NCBI GenBank assembly: GCA_003116995.1
Contig: BDSL01000032.1
Location: forward strand, 744,001-808,000
Direction: 5' to 3'
From: Yamagishiella unicocca
Taxonomy: Eukaryota > Chlorophyta > Chlorophyceae > Chlamydomonadales > Volvocaceae
DNA: 64,000 nt
Within the stretch, counting starts at the first letter, position 1, and the number at the start of each line of letters is the position of its first letter. The position numbers and the translations under genes were made by a program. This document shows, one piece after another, positions 24,165 through 35,600 of this stretch. The notes under the pieces are model-generated. The model saw only the letters and a list, made by a program, of their open reading frames with translations. It was not told where the DNA came from and searched no databases.

Positions 24165-25025
24165 GCAAACCCAGGACAAGAAGAGGGCCCAATGTCCGTG
24201 GCCTCACCATACGAGAGCCGGGGCTGAACCCAGCCGAAGCCCCGCAGGGCACAGGAAAGCCTAAAAAAGAACAGGGACGCCGGGCGAACCCAGAACATGG
24301 ATTTATTGTATCCCAGACACAGAAAAACCTCAGAAGGCGCATAAACGCCACCCTGCCCGAACAGCCGCCATGACGCGACAGCACAGCCAACCGACTCCAC
24401 GGCCGCCAGGCACCACAAAAGCAAACGCACACATCGCACAAGACAGCGGGGAAGGGTGGCAATAAAAAGGCAGAGCAGCCCCAAAAGAGAGTCGCCAAGT
24501 GGCAGAAGGGCGAACGCAGAACAGCCAAACGTGCCAACCGCCGTGCCTGCCGCCGAAAACGAAGGTTAGCACGAAGGGCGTTCCAAATATGCGAGCAGAA
24601 CACCACAGAAAGCACCCCATATGGCCAAGACCAAGACTCGGCGGCCCATCACATGCACAACGAAGATGTAGTCGCTGGGCCCCGCGACGCTCCCAGAAAG
24701 GGCCAGAAGAGGAACGTGATCGGGGGCACCAGAGGAAAAGCTAAGCTGGGAGCGGGCGCTTGAGGATGCTTGAGGTTGCGCACCCGATGTTGAGGGACGC
24801 GTGAGGGGGCTCGACACAGAGCATGCTCCATGAGACGAATGTGGCCCGAAGTAGCCTATAATTCCCTGCTGGGATGCAATAAATCCATGTTCTGGGTTCG
24901 CCCGGCGTCCCTGTTCTTTTTTAGGCTTTCCTGTGCCCTGCGGGGCTTCGGCTGGGTTCAGCCCCGGCTCTCGTATGGTGAGGCCACGGACATTGGGCCC
25001 TCTTCTTGTCCTGGGTTCGCCCCGG
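24165..25025. mobile_element. foldback / MITE-like element with ~150-bp inverted repeats
   Basis: The left arm (about 24168-24315) contains AACCCAGGACAAGAAGAGGG, GAACAGGGACGCCGGGCGAA and ATTTATTGTATCCCA. The right arm (about 24870-25020) is its reverse complement with few changes (TGGGATGCAATAAAT..., CTCTTCTTGTCCTGGGTTCG). The arms enclose about 555 bp without a recognisable transposase; the open frames across it show no family motifs. Related single arms recur at about 27905-27980, 34040-34105 and 34270-34310, so this is a dispersed family. Non-autonomous transposition is inferred; I could not identify target-site duplications. Confidence 0.7.
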
Positions 25026-25059
25026 CTTGAGGACACTGTACCGTCTGATTATTAACTCC

Positions 25060-25290
25060 TTGGTTTATTAGGACTGCCCGTCGAGCTGAAGTCCCCTTTG
25101 CTGGCCGGCATTTCGGGTGGGTCGTCTTTCTGCTGGTGGGTGGTCCCCTGGGCCGCCGGGGTTTCCGTCCTCAGCCCGTCGATCCGGGCTGCTGGCTGGT
25201 CCCGCCATCTTTATGGCGGTGGGCTTGGGGTGCATGGTTTGTTCTCTTTCGTCGGGGCCTTTTGTTGTAACCCCATTCGCAGATAAAGAT
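25060..25290. repeat. dispersed repeat block, copy A
   Basis: The stretch including GCTGGCCGG, CCTGGGCCGCCGGGGTTT and GGGCTTGGGGTGCATGG has a diverged relative at about 33815-33960. In both places it neighbours an arm of the foldback family, so it may be part of a longer parental transposon. Confidence 0.5.
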
Positions 25291-26444
25291 GTCGCGCGAC
25301 ACGCATGGTAATCGGCACGCGCAGCTCGAGGAGATTGTTTGTGGCTGAGATGGGGCGGCAGCAAGCTGCCGCAGCCTGCCGCAGCCTGCCACAGCAGGGA
25401 GCGGCACGGGCGTCTCACCTTCCATTGAAGGGTCTTAGGTTACTGCGCCTTCAACTGCACGAACGCCATACACGCCACACACGCCCAATGGCTCTACCTT
25501 TTAAGGTCTGGAGCCCACTGTAACAATTACAACAACGGTAATGCACTGAGCCAGCGGGAATGCTGTTTGTTGTGAATCCTAGCCTTGATGCTCTTGAATG
25601 CGCTGCCCCTTCCAAGGAGCCGCGGTCCATGCATGCCCTGATCCTCGCACAATATGTGATCGACACATCGCTGGTACGACGTGCAGCAGCGGCGGCTCGG
25701 TACGACCCCGGAGGCACTACGACAGGGTGACCATGTATGACAGATTATATGCTATTGTTGGGGGAGGGACCCCAATCACCCCTGGCCCGGGACCCCCCAC
25801 AAAACGTACCCTCGTGTACCTTTTTTTAAAGGTTATTTGTATGCGCTCAGTTGGCGTCGCTGCTGGCATGTATGGAGGGGTCCCTCTCAACCTGTAAGCG
25901 CACGCCCGCAGATTTGCACGACACAACCCGACACTATACGATTCCACTTGCCATATCCTAGACCTTCTTATATTTATTGTATATATAGCCACCCCACATA
26001 GACGGAATCCGCTTGGGTCGCGAGTCGAAATGTCAACTCAATTGGTAGCAAGTCACCTGGGTAACAGTGCCTGGGCGAAGCTCTGGAATAATATGTATAC
26101 ACGTGTACATATAAAGCTGGTGCATCACCTCGGTCGATCCGTTTGAAGTACAAATGGACAGCCTCGACGCGACAGGCATATATCCAAGTAGTTTCCTCAA
26201 ACGACACTTAGGCGTTCCTCAATGGTGTAAAAACATATCAGCAAACGCTATGCGCAAGCTAGTAATAGTCAAGAAGATAACACAGAAGAAATTGGCGCAC
26301 TGCGACACCGCTACACTGGAGCGCCCAGTGTCTCCTACACTGCTACACGCCAAGTCTGTTACACGCGAGCACTGCTCCCGTTGTATCTCTATCTCCCTCT
26401 AGCTAACAGCCCTCATGCAGGCAAGCCCCAAAATCTTCCCTGTT
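25291..26444. other. intergenic, no recognised feature
   Basis: Mixed AT-rich sequence with only short unrelated open frames between the repeat block and the satellite array. I see no coding or RNA gene signature. Confidence 0.5.
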
Positions 26445-26445
26445 G

Positions 26446-27502
26446 CCCTCCTCAGCAGCAAGGGAGCGCCTGGACCACCGAAAGCAGGATTGCTCTCCTG
26501 GTTAAAGCCAGACCCTCCCCCGCGCCATACCAGCTCTGAACCGTCATACTAGGTACTAGTTGGGCGCGGCGGTGGAAGCCTAGGGTCACGTACGGCAACA
26601 CACGAGCACTTCCCCTCCTCCAGCCCCTCCTCAGCAGCAAGGGAGCGCCTGGACCACCGAAAGCAGGATTGCTCTCCTGGTTAAAGCCAGACCCTCCCCC
26701 GCGCCATACCAGCTCTGAACCGTCATACTAGGTACTAGTTGGGCGCGGCGGTGGAAGCCTAGGGTCACGTACGGCAACACACGAGCACTTCCCCTCCTCC
26801 AGCCCCTCCTCAGCAGCAAGGGAGCGCCTGGACCACCGAAAGCAGGATTGCTCTCCTGGTTAAAGCCAGACCCTCCCCCGCGCCATACCAGCTCTGAACC
26901 GTCATACTAGGTACTAGTTGGGCGCGGCGGTGGAAGCCTAGGGTCACGTACGGCAACACACGAGCACTTCCCCTCCTCCAGCCCCTCCTCAGCAGCAAGG
27001 GAGCGCCTGGACCACCGAAAGCAGGATTGCTCTCCTGGTTAAAGCCAGACCCTCCCCCGCGCCATACCAGCTCTGAACCGTCATACTAGGTACTAGTTGG
27101 GCGCGGCGGTGGAAGCCTAGGGTCACGTACGGCAACACACGAGCACTTCCCCTCCTCCAGCCCCTCCTCAGCAGCAAGGGAGCGCCTGGACCACCGAAAG
27201 CAGGATTGCTCTCCTGGTTAAAGCCAGACCCTCCCCCGCGCCATACCAGCTCTGAACCGTCATACTAGGTACTAGTTGGGCGCGGCGGTGGAAGCCTAGG
27301 GTCACGTACGGCAACACACGAGCACTTCCCCTCCTCCAGCCCCTCCTCAGCAGCAAGGGAGCGCCTGGACCACCGAAAGCAGGATTGCTCTCCTGGTTAA
27401 AGCCAGACCCTCCCCCGCGCCATACCAGCTCTGAACCGTCATACTAGGTACTAGTTGGGCGCGGCGGTGGAAGCCTAGGGTCACGTACGGCAACACACGA
27501 GC
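26446..27502. repeat. 179-bp satellite array, ~5.9 copies
   Basis: Unit boundaries recur exactly every 179 bases (for instance CAGCAGCAAGGGAGCGCC at 26453, 26632, 26811, 26990, 27169 and 27348). Copies appear identical over their full length, which points to recent amplification or gene-conversion homogenisation. Each unit happens to contain a closed 62-codon minus-strand frame. As 179 is not a multiple of three it cannot read through, and I take it as non-coding. Confidence 0.95.
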
Positions 27503-28636
27503 CCTTGGTTAGGCTTTGGCTCACCGAAGTTAGCGCACGTCCTTTCTGCAATTCATTTTCACCTTCCCCGACGTAGTTTACTTGGCTCTTACACCCGCCT
27601 TGCCTACTGTGGTCGTTTATATTGGCGCCCCTTGACCTCGGTTCGTGGGCTATATGGGAAGGGCTTGGGGGCCTTACTCGTGTAACGCAATACATGCTAC
27701 AATGACAGCCCCGGTTGTAAGCCGCAACCGAATCCGCATTCCCCCGTCTTGAGCATTATCTTTTCATTCAGGTGGCTGCTAGCCAACTGAGTACGGCGGA
27801 GCGGCAGGCCGGTATTGTCTCGCGACACCCTGCCGATTTTACCTATATATGGGTATGCATGGGGAGATGCGGAGGTCGGAATGAAATGATTTCAGGAGTC
27901 AATTTTACAGTGTCCTCAAGCCCAAGCGAACCCAGGACAAGAAGAGGGGCCCATGCCCGTGGCCTCACCATATGGGAGCCGGGCCAAGCCGGGGGGGGGG
28001 GGCCCGCGGCATGCCGAGCTGAGCAGGGCTGAGCAAAAACCCGCAGACGAGCCCAAAACCAAACATTGAAATGAAGGGGAGTCATGCTCAGCACGTTCTG
28101 GCCTTCCCGAGGTTGGAAATCGCGTTTACCGTACGGAACATGGTTTAGGTGCGAACGGTGTCCATGTTTTTACCAGAACGGTCGCAACAGAATGCTTTTC
28201 CTCGATGCTGCTTACGTGTCAGAGGACACAACGCTGCTCTGTTATTATCTGCACTGCCCGGGGCTGTCTTGGCGCCTCGGCCTCGTCCTTCGACGTCAGG
28301 CCTGATCAGACCTTCGCCCTTGATCGTTGTCTAGGGTTTGGGGACGACTCATAGGAATTATCGCTTTGCGGCATGCCGCATTACATTCTCTTATAATAAT
28401 AAGATGTCATAGTGGACTCAAGCAAAATGCAAAATGGTTTTGCCAGGCCTGGCGTATCGCATAGTGCAGTTGCATCGTCGGTTTTCTAGGATCGCTGTTC
28501 GACGCCAATGCGAATAGGATTTTGTCTCCTACATCGGCAGGCTCCTGATATGGGACGCGGGCGAACGTTCGTTCATGCCACCACATTTGCGCTTCGACAC
28601 TGTTCCCGGTGGTATAATTACCGCCTTTACCTGCTT
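27503..28636. other. intergenic with one arm of the foldback family
   Basis: A single arm of the repeat family lies at about 27903-27990 (GCGAACCCAGGACAAGAAG, then GTGGCCTCACCATATGGGAG), followed by a poly-G tract. The rest shows no gene. Confidence 0.5.
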
Positions 28637-29608
28637 TTACATTTCCGCTTCAACACATCTTCCAATCCGTAAACATGCTTCCTGGTGCAACATATCTGCC
28701 CCCGCCAAATATGTGAAGGACTTCCTGATGCGCCCGCCCACACCGTGCCGTGCCCAGCGAAAGCGCCGCTGGCACCTTGCGGCCACCCGCACCCAGCGCA
28801 CGCAGGGCGTTGCTCCTGGAATCAATATCTTGGAAGACAATGACTACTGCAGGGTGGAGGGCGCATTGACCAGGCGCCCCTGTCGCTCCCTCGTGGCCTG
28901 GAGGTCGCACCACCGCTGTCCGCCGCGTGGCCGCTGATGTGCCGCACCACACGTCCGAAGGCTCGCTCGCTCATCCGCGTCCCTCCCTCCGCCACCACGA
29001 CGAGCCGCTACGACGACGGGACCGACGGGGTCGTGTACCACGCGTGCCAAACCCAGGGAGGCCTCCACCTAATAACCCACCTGCCGCTACCCAAGCCCGC
29101 ACTCACGCCCACGCCTCCTGCCAAACACATGCCATGCCCGCCCCTTGCCTTCCTGCCTCCTCGTCCGACCCGATACACTCATGCCAACACGCTCCCGGCC
29201 CCCGCCTGCGTCAGCGCGCGCACCCTGACACTGCCGTTCATTGCTGCGGCCATCCGCGCCCAGATCCCACCGGGCGCACCTGGGAGGGCCCCGCCCACCC
29301 GGCCAGCTGCAACTGCAACCAGCGCCGAACACGCACTCCTGCGTCCGCAGGTGCCCTCGCCGCCCTCGCTAGCAGCAACAGCCCTCCGCCAGGACCTCCT
29401 GCAACCTCCCTGCTGCGCCTTCCCACATCGCTGCCCGCTAGCTTAGCTCAGGCGTCCGTGCAGCTAGCTGCGCGACCAATCGTCAACATTCCTGCACTGG
29501 AGATCTCCAGTGCAAGTGCGCCCGTCCACCGCATCCAACCACCTAAATCTAGCCATGCATCCACTAGGTCGCTATTCCGGGCCTCCTCGCCACCCAGCAA
29601 TTAGTGTT
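28637..29608 (-). terminator. probable 3'UTR and poly(A) signal of the UBA/PUB gene
   Basis: Minus-strand TGTAA at 28641-28637 is the first after the stop at 29609-29611, giving a ~970-base 3'UTR. The sequence is GC-rich and contains long but motif-free frames on both strands, which I do not accept as genes. Confidence 0.4.
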
Positions 29609-32600
29609 TCATAGCGCTCCGAAGAAGGGGTTGGTGAGCGCCTCGTTCAACGCCCCGCCCGCACCGTTGAGGAGATCCAGGTTGATCTTGTCGGGCGCCA
29701 TCACGAGCGCCTCGTCGGTTTTCTACAGGTTGCAACGTTTGGGACATGTACCAGAAACGAAACCATCCGCGCGTGGGTTAGTGAGGCCGGGCTGCGATAG
29801 GCGTGTGCGCTTGTGCTGGTACGCGCGCACTGAACGCACACAGGTTGGGGCGTCAAGGGGACAGCCTCGACCGAGCTCGCCGTGCGCATCCAGGCGGCCG
29901 CTGCTCGCCCCAACCTAGGAGGACAACCTCAAACCCAGGTCGCAGCACCTTGCCTTGCCCTGTGTTGCACACCTGTACGCCGCCGCCTACGCGTGGCCCC
30001 ACCCGCCGCGTAACCCCTAAACACCTCTCTTGCCTCCCCCTTACCCCTCCCCCCTGGATCCCCCGATACCCCACCTCTCTTGCCTCCCCCGTACCCCTCC
30101 CCCCCTGAATTCCCCGATACTCCACCTCTCTTGCCTCCCCCGTACCCCTCCCCCCCTGGATTCCCCGATACCCCACCTCTGTAACCCCCCCCCGTAACCG
30201 GGTCCTTACGCCGGGCCCCCTGCATGTTGGTCGACATCACGGCCGGTTGGCCGTCCTCCAGCGTCATCCCTCACGCACGCACGCCCTCATCTCCGGGTCC
30301 CACGGAATCACCCCCCAGCTACCGTGCTTTGAACCCCCATCTGCACGCCATCCAATTCACAGCTGGCTGTCGATCCTCTTGTGGCTCAAGTATCGAGAAC
30401 CCGTCCTAAGGCCCCACGATCAAAGGGCCAAGCTGAGCTCCCGCCCCCTCACCAGCTGAACCCCTGAGCCGCTCCGAAACCACCTTGCCGCGCCCCCCTA
30501 GCGCCGGTCCGCACCTCGAAGCCGCATGTGACGAGGAAGTCCAGCGCGCCTGGCAGTGCCCCCACGCGCTGCTGGAAGGCCGCGTTCGACAACCGGATGG
30601 ACCGGAATTTCTCCTCCCCGGGGTTGGCGGTGATGTTGGCGAGGTACCTGAGGGAGGGGAGGTTGCGGGGGGGGGGGTCGAGGGAAACCCGTGGAGGGGG
30701 GGGAGGGGGAGGGGGGGTTACATACAAGAACCGTTGACTCGACGTGGGCATTGTTGGGGGAGGGGGGAGGACGGCGAGGGGGAGGTTTGCTGACGACAGC
30801 CGTGGGGCCGCACCGGCCCGGCGGATTCGGGGGCCGATGCGCTGCTGCGGCTCGACCCTGACCCGGCCGGTGCACTTGTAACAGGAACACCATGTTCCTT
30901 GGGCCGGTGTGGGAAGGCATCCCCTTCGTCCGCTGCCGCCCCTTCGTCCGCTGCCGCCCCCGTGGCTCCCGCTGAACCCCCTCCTCCCCGGACACCCCCA
31001 CATCCCGCCTTCCTGGCCACCCAGCCCGCTCTCTGTTTTCCCCCTCGTCCGCCGTTCCTCTCCGCCTCCAGTACCCCCCCTCCCGCCCTTCCACGCATGC
31101 CAAGCATAGGCGCAACCATGGAACCTCGCCCCGTGCCCGCCTGCCAGCTCACCGCAGCATGGTCGAGCACGCGGTCTTGAACGCCTCCTCGCCCGAGCTG
31201 CCCGCCACCCCCGCCGCGTGACTCTTCTTTAGGGCCACCAGCTGCGACCGCATCTTCGACAGGGCTGCGCCGTACAGGGGGCGTCGTACAGGGCAGAGGG
31301 GGTGACGGCGTGTGGTGCCGTACAAGAGAGGTGGGGGTCGGGGCGTTGGGGCGTGGCAAGGAGGAGAGCGCCGTGCGAGGCACCACCACGGCTCCCACCT
31401 GAGATGGGTTTCACGTAGGTGAACGCCTTCTTCGACGCCTCCTCCTCTTCCTGTTTCTTTCGTTTCTCTGCCTCCCGGGCCTGCAGCAGCAGCAGCAGCA
31501 GCAGGGGGCCCTCGGAAACTGGTGGGTCGGAAACTGGTGACAGTGGGTCGGAGCGCCAGCACCGCAAACGTACCTGTATGCCGTCGCGGCCGCCATCAGC
31601 TGCAGGCGCCACTCCGGAGGTCGTGCGGCTGCATGCCGCACCCAGCACCGACTCCGAAACACCCTCCATGTAAAACCGGCGCCTTATTCCCCTCCGGCTC
31701 CACCCTCCTGCCCTTGCCCGCCCTCACCCCTGCGTGCTCAAGCCTCTCGCCCACCCCGGTAGCACTTCTTCCTCTCATCGCCTCTCTACGTCCTTCCTCG
31801 GGCCTCCCCCGTCCCCCACCTTCTCCTCCTCCGTGAGCTCCTCCGGCAACCCCAGCTTCCGCCGCCGCTCCTTGCGGTCCTCCTCCAGCTTCTTCCGCAG
31901 CCCCTCCCGGGCACGAGCCTCCTCGTCCTTCTCGCGCTTGCGTTGCTGTGGGTCGGTTGGGTCGGGTCGGGTCGGGTCAGGGGACCAAGGCAGTCGAAAC
32001 GCGGTGCGCTCGAATGCAGTCCTTCAGGAGATGGGATCGCGCAGCGGCGAGGGAACCAGCACCCTCGCTCCCAACACACACACCTCAGCGATTCTCTTCA
32101 GCGCCTGCTCCTCGTCCTTTTCCCGGATCTGCGGACAGGGTGCGGTGGTGGTGGTGAGGGTGTGCTGCTGCGGCCACGTTAGCCGGCGAGTAGGGCTTTA
32201 GGCTGTGGCCGGCACCGTTCGAGTCAGATCAGGGCCGGAACGGTACAGATCAGATCGCACTTCTAGAACCCACCGACCGAGACCACTGCAAACGGCCAGC
32301 AGGCTGCCTGGCGCCTGCCCTGCCCTGCCCGCAGGCGGCGGATCGGGCCTACCGCAGGCAACACAAGGCACGACCGCGGCCGGCGCGGGCACTTCGGACA
32401 TGCGCAAGTGTGCCGCGGTGGCGCGGTGGGGGCGTCATCAGGCAAGATGCTGCTCCCTAGGCGGCACCGCCCCCGCACCTTTTGCATCTCCTTGCCCGCC
32501 CGAATGCGTTCCAGCTCTCGCAGCCGCTCCTGCAGCCGGGGCACAGCGTGGGCGACATCGTCAGCGGCCCCGGGGGTGAGTCATCTCCGCACCACACCTC

Positions 32601-35600
32601 TCTCGAGCGTGTAACTCCCCGACCCCAACCGCTCCGACCCGCGTCCACCGACGAGGAATCACCTTGCTGTCGGCCCAACCCCGCCTCCCCCTACTTCCCC
32701 CACATCCTATCCATGTCGCGTAAACCGGGTTTCATGCTACGCCCCTCCCGCCCGCGCACCCACCATCTCCTTCTCCTCCTTCTCGCGCTTCTCCTTGGCC
32801 TTCCGCATCAACTCCTCCGCCTTGCGCCGTGCCTCCACCGGATCCACCGGCTCCTTGCTGCCGCCGCCGCCCTCACCCGCTGCCGCAGACTCGTTCTCGG
32901 CCTGATGCGGCGTGGGTGAGTTGCGCGCTTGCAAAGCAAGACTCCAGGACCGCAGCCCATTCTGAGGCAAATACTTCACGTCCAGCAGAACGTCACACTT
33001 GCGTCAAGTTTCGCTACGACGGGATTACGGGAATGCAATACCTTTACCGCTGGCTGCCGCCCGGGGCGCAAAATGGTCGGGCCACAATGCGAAACGGCCG
33101 GGCCACAATGTCATCACCACAGGACCTCAGCCGCCTCCCACGAGATGACTGATACCGGTACTGCTGTCGCTGCGGTTGCTGCTGTCGCATCAATTATCCG
33201 CATCCGCACCTTACGCCCGCCCGCGCCTCCCCACCTCGCACCTTCTGCACCAGCAGCGGCTCGTCGATGTCCATGTCCGTGTCGTGCTCCAGCAGCCAGT
33301 TGACGGCCGCCTCGACGGTGGTGACCGCCTTGGAGAACCAGATGGCGCGGATCGCTCGGTTCCTGGGGGCCGGCGCCGGGGGCAGAAACAACAAGTGAGC
33401 ATTGAGCCAACCAACACCTGAGACAAGGACATCTCCTAGCTGGACCCGGGGCCAGGGCAGGGTCCCGGAGTAGAAACGGGGGACATCAGCCCCATCTGCC
33501 GCCCTTTGATCCAACTGAACCGCGCCTTTGTGGTAGACGTTGTTCGGGCAGGCAAGGGAGAGCGAGGCTGTTGCCGGCGGATGCTGACGTCGGTGTGGAG
33601 GAGGAGTTGGGGCGTACGACGTCGAGACGGAACCAAGGTCTTGTGCGTCTGGAGCGCACAGAAGCATCCCACGCAGCCACATCTAACGCCCTCCCCGTCC
33701 CTACAGAAAAGGCCTATGGGAACAGGGCGCCTGGAAGTAGTGTCCGCCATATGGAGCCGTATCACGGTACGTATTCGCGTCCGTAAACCGTAGGAGCAAA
33801 TTGTTTAAGAGCCCATCGCTGGCCGGTTATTCGGGCGGGGCGTTCTTCGCGTGCGGGTGGTGGCCTGGGCCGCCGGGGTTTTCGGTCCACAGCCTGTTCG
33901 GTTCCGGCTGTCTGGTCCCCCCGTTTTCCCTGCGATGGGCCTTGAGGTGCCTGAGTTATCCTTTATTGTAGGGACCCCGCCTTCTTTGGGCGAGGCGGGG
34001 TGTAAAGTAGTCCCTGTGCCTTTTGTGGCGTCTCCCGTGCCTGCGCTGGCTTCTCGTACGGTGAGGTCCCGATGTGGGTCCTCGTTCTTGTCCTGGCTTG
34101 TAGCCGTTCTGGCTCCCTTGTAATACTCTGGGTTCGCCCGGGCTCGCGGATACCGTGACACCTCCTTATTGCGAAACGAATCGAAAGGTTTAGCAGGTTG
34201 CAGGGACCCACTGTAAAGCTTGTTTGTGCGCCATTCCGTGCATTTAGTTCCACGGCATTGTCCTTAATCCTTCAGCCCGGGCGAACCCAGGACAAGTAGA
34301 GGGGCCCAGCTCCCGTCGCCGCCATTTCTCCCGTAGCCGCGATATGGGACGCGTTTCGTAGCCGTAATTATAACGTTTCGTGGATTTTCTTGTGCCGACT
34401 GAAATCTCTCATGCGTCCAAATCCAGAGGTTGCTTCAATATGTAAATGCAGCAGTTCTGAAGCCATTTTGCAGCCATCTCAGAGTCGCACCCCCGAACAT
34501 CTTTGCGAATCGCGTCTGTCTCTCGCCGGCCCAACATTCAAATGGCGCCTCTGGAAAGGTATCCAGAGCCTCGGCTAGAACCTATACCAGGCTGCGATGC
34601 TTAGAGGGCCACGACGCAGCGTGGCTATGGACACTCGCGCGCAAGCGGCCGTTCGACATCCCGCTGGGCTGTTGACTCGGCTAACTGTTACCCTGCCCGC
34701 CGGTATCCTTAGCGCTAAGGATACCGGCGGCCACACTAATGAACCTAACGAAAGCCTGATGGCTTACAAGGGTGTTTGCAATCGATATTTAAATCCAGGC
34801 ATTTGAGGGCACACCGCGCCGCGCGGTGATCCTGGCGCTGACATGCATGCCTGGTTTCCCGTTAACACCCGTCAAAGAACTCCTGCAGCCCACCCTACGC
34901 GCACACTTGGCCACAGCCGTACCTGGGAAAGCCCATCTCCTCCATCTCCTGGAGCAGCTTCTCGGGGACCTCCGCTGCGACCTGCAAGGAGGGTGGCGGC
35001 CAATGGGGGTGACGGCCAACGGGGGAAGGGAATGGAGAGAAGACCCGGTTACATGACATAGGAAACGGAGGGCAGATGGGGGGGGAAGAAAGGGCGTTGC
35101 CCCTCCCTGCCAGGACAGCAGCTGCGCAACTCGCTCATCACCGCCACGCCCCCCGCCACCCAGCGCCCAGGGTCAGAGCAGCACCGGCGCCTTCCATGCA
35201 TTCGCCTGCTCCACCCACGCCCCTCACCCCCACTGCAGCCCTAACCTGCCCCGCCAGCACACCTTCCCGTCCTCATCTTGCCGCCCCCAGAGGCGGGTTA
35301 ATGTCAGCGCGTACATACCATCTCACCGCCGCTGGTGCCCGCCTCGCCGCTCCCGTCCGCCCCGCCCGCCGCCGCTGCCGGTTTGGCCCGCGGCGGCTTG
35401 CCTAGCGAGGCTCGCAATATGTCTGCGTCCTCGTCCATGTCGTCCTGCGCGTGCTTCATCTCCTGCTCCGTATTGAGCGTCTCGTCCGCTGTCTGCAAGC
35501 GGCATCAGGCACAGACCGTCCGCGGGAGTGGCGAGGAAACCAGTTTACACGGCATTGGAGGCCATCGGGCGGGGCGGATAGCTTTCTCCTGCTGATCAGG

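Noticed and set aside
24154..25036. Cys/Phe/Leu-rich minus-strand frames inside the foldback element
   Set aside because: They run through the inverted arms and stop at arbitrary points; no transposase signature.
26452..27356. Five identical 62-codon minus-strand frames that look like a small gene family
   Set aside because: They are one chance frame repeated by the 179-bp satellite; no codon substitution pattern or start context supports coding.
28927..29604. 225-codon plus-strand Pro/Ala/Ser-rich frame
   Set aside because: Low-complexity GC-driven frame opposite the probable 3'UTR of the UBA/PUB gene; no domain and no partner exons.
30240..30267. Possible extra PUB exon (MTLEDGQPAVMSTNM frame) in the last intron of the UBA/PUB gene
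   Set aside because: Skipping it joins CGFE directly to KTDEALVMAPDK in phase, which restores a continuous PUB domain; including it needs a weak donor and breaks the domain.
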